This document shows, piece after piece, positions 5,579-5,675 of a stretch of DNA of 5,675 nucleotides. The translations under genes were made by a program, and so were the position numbers. Below the pieces are notes generated by a model, which saw nothing but the letters and a program-made list of their open reading frames with translations, was not told the origin of the DNA and searched no databases. The stretch's first letter is position 1, and each line of letters begins with the position of its first letter. This DNA is from Chloroflexi bacterium UBA2235 (lineage in GTDB: Bacteria; Chloroflexota; UBA11872; UBA12225). Location of the stretch: positions 1-5,675 of the forward strand of contig DDYL01000211.1 in NCBI GenBank assembly GCA_002347925.1, given 5' to 3'.

Positions 5579-5675
5579 TTGGCTGAAACGCCGGTTTCGC
5601 CGGCAACTTCGGAACAATCGCTGACCCCGAGTGGCCGTTCCACTTCCATTACGGCCACCGTCTCGCTTCACCCAT
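5579..5675 (+). CDS. Possible start of a gene running off the right edge
   Basis: A frame with no stop from TTG at 5579 to the window end (32 codons, beginning LAETPVSPATSEQ) follows a strong GAGGAGG (5572-5578). The site touches the TTG directly, which is too close for an ideal start, and no ATG or GTG in this frame is available nearby. The peptide is rich in Ser, Thr and Pro and is not recognised. The frame could be accidental, with the real next gene beginning beyond the window. Confidence 0.2.
   Translation, partial: MAETPVSPATSEQSLTPSGRSTSITATVSLHP
5631..5658. repeat. 8-bp inverted repeat near the right edge
   Basis: GTGGCCGT (5631-5638) and ACGGCCAC (5651-5658) are perfect reverse complements separated by 12 bases. 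There is no T-run after it. It could be an operator, an RNA stem or, if the frame above is real, part of a coding region. Confidence 0.4.

Overview
This window comes from a GC-rich bacterium. The layout and protein style (a CbiM-type permease with an N-terminal HIM..GVLP motif, GC-rich codons, an apparently leaderless start) would fit Chloroflexota or a similar high-GC lineage, but nothing seen here fixes the taxonomy. No transposase, integrase, CRISPR array or phage gene is visible, so it reads as ordinary chromosome.

Left two thirds (1-3819, all minus strand). A membrane-anchored TolB/WD40-like beta-propeller protein (2443-3819) is followed by an energy-coupling-factor (ECF) type cobalt/nickel transporter: CbiM-like substrate-binding membrane protein (1559-2350), EcfT/CbiQ-like coupling protein (792-1562) and EcfA/CbiO-like ATPase (1-742, cut by the window edge). 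CbiM captures the metal ion, CbiQ couples it to the ATPase, and CbiO powers uptake. No separate CbiN gene is present in the window.

The most interesting structure is how this transporter operon is joined. cbiM and cbiQ overlap by ATGA. The apparent cbiQ-cbiO gap is bridged by an 18-codon reading frame that overlaps both neighbours by ATGA. cbiM is preceded by a 16-codon frame with a strong Shine-Dalgarno site, and it ends in a GTGA overlap with the cbiM start. A perfect 9-bp hairpin lies inside that leader frame and covers the cbiM ribosome-binding site. This suggests translational coupling along the whole operon, with a leader-controlled switch at its head.

Right third (3820-5675). A 110-bp divergent intergenic region separates the propeller gene from a plus-strand Gfo/Idh/MocA-family NAD(P)-dependent oxidoreductase (3930-5024). 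A hairpin follows, then a minus-strand tRNA-Pro(GGG) with an encoded CCA end (5064-5140). Next is a 65-residue plus-strand protein with a C-x2-C...H-x2-C zinc-binding pattern (5296-5493), closed by a convincing intrinsic terminator (5519-5561). The last ~110 bases hold an 8-bp inverted repeat and possibly the start of another gene.
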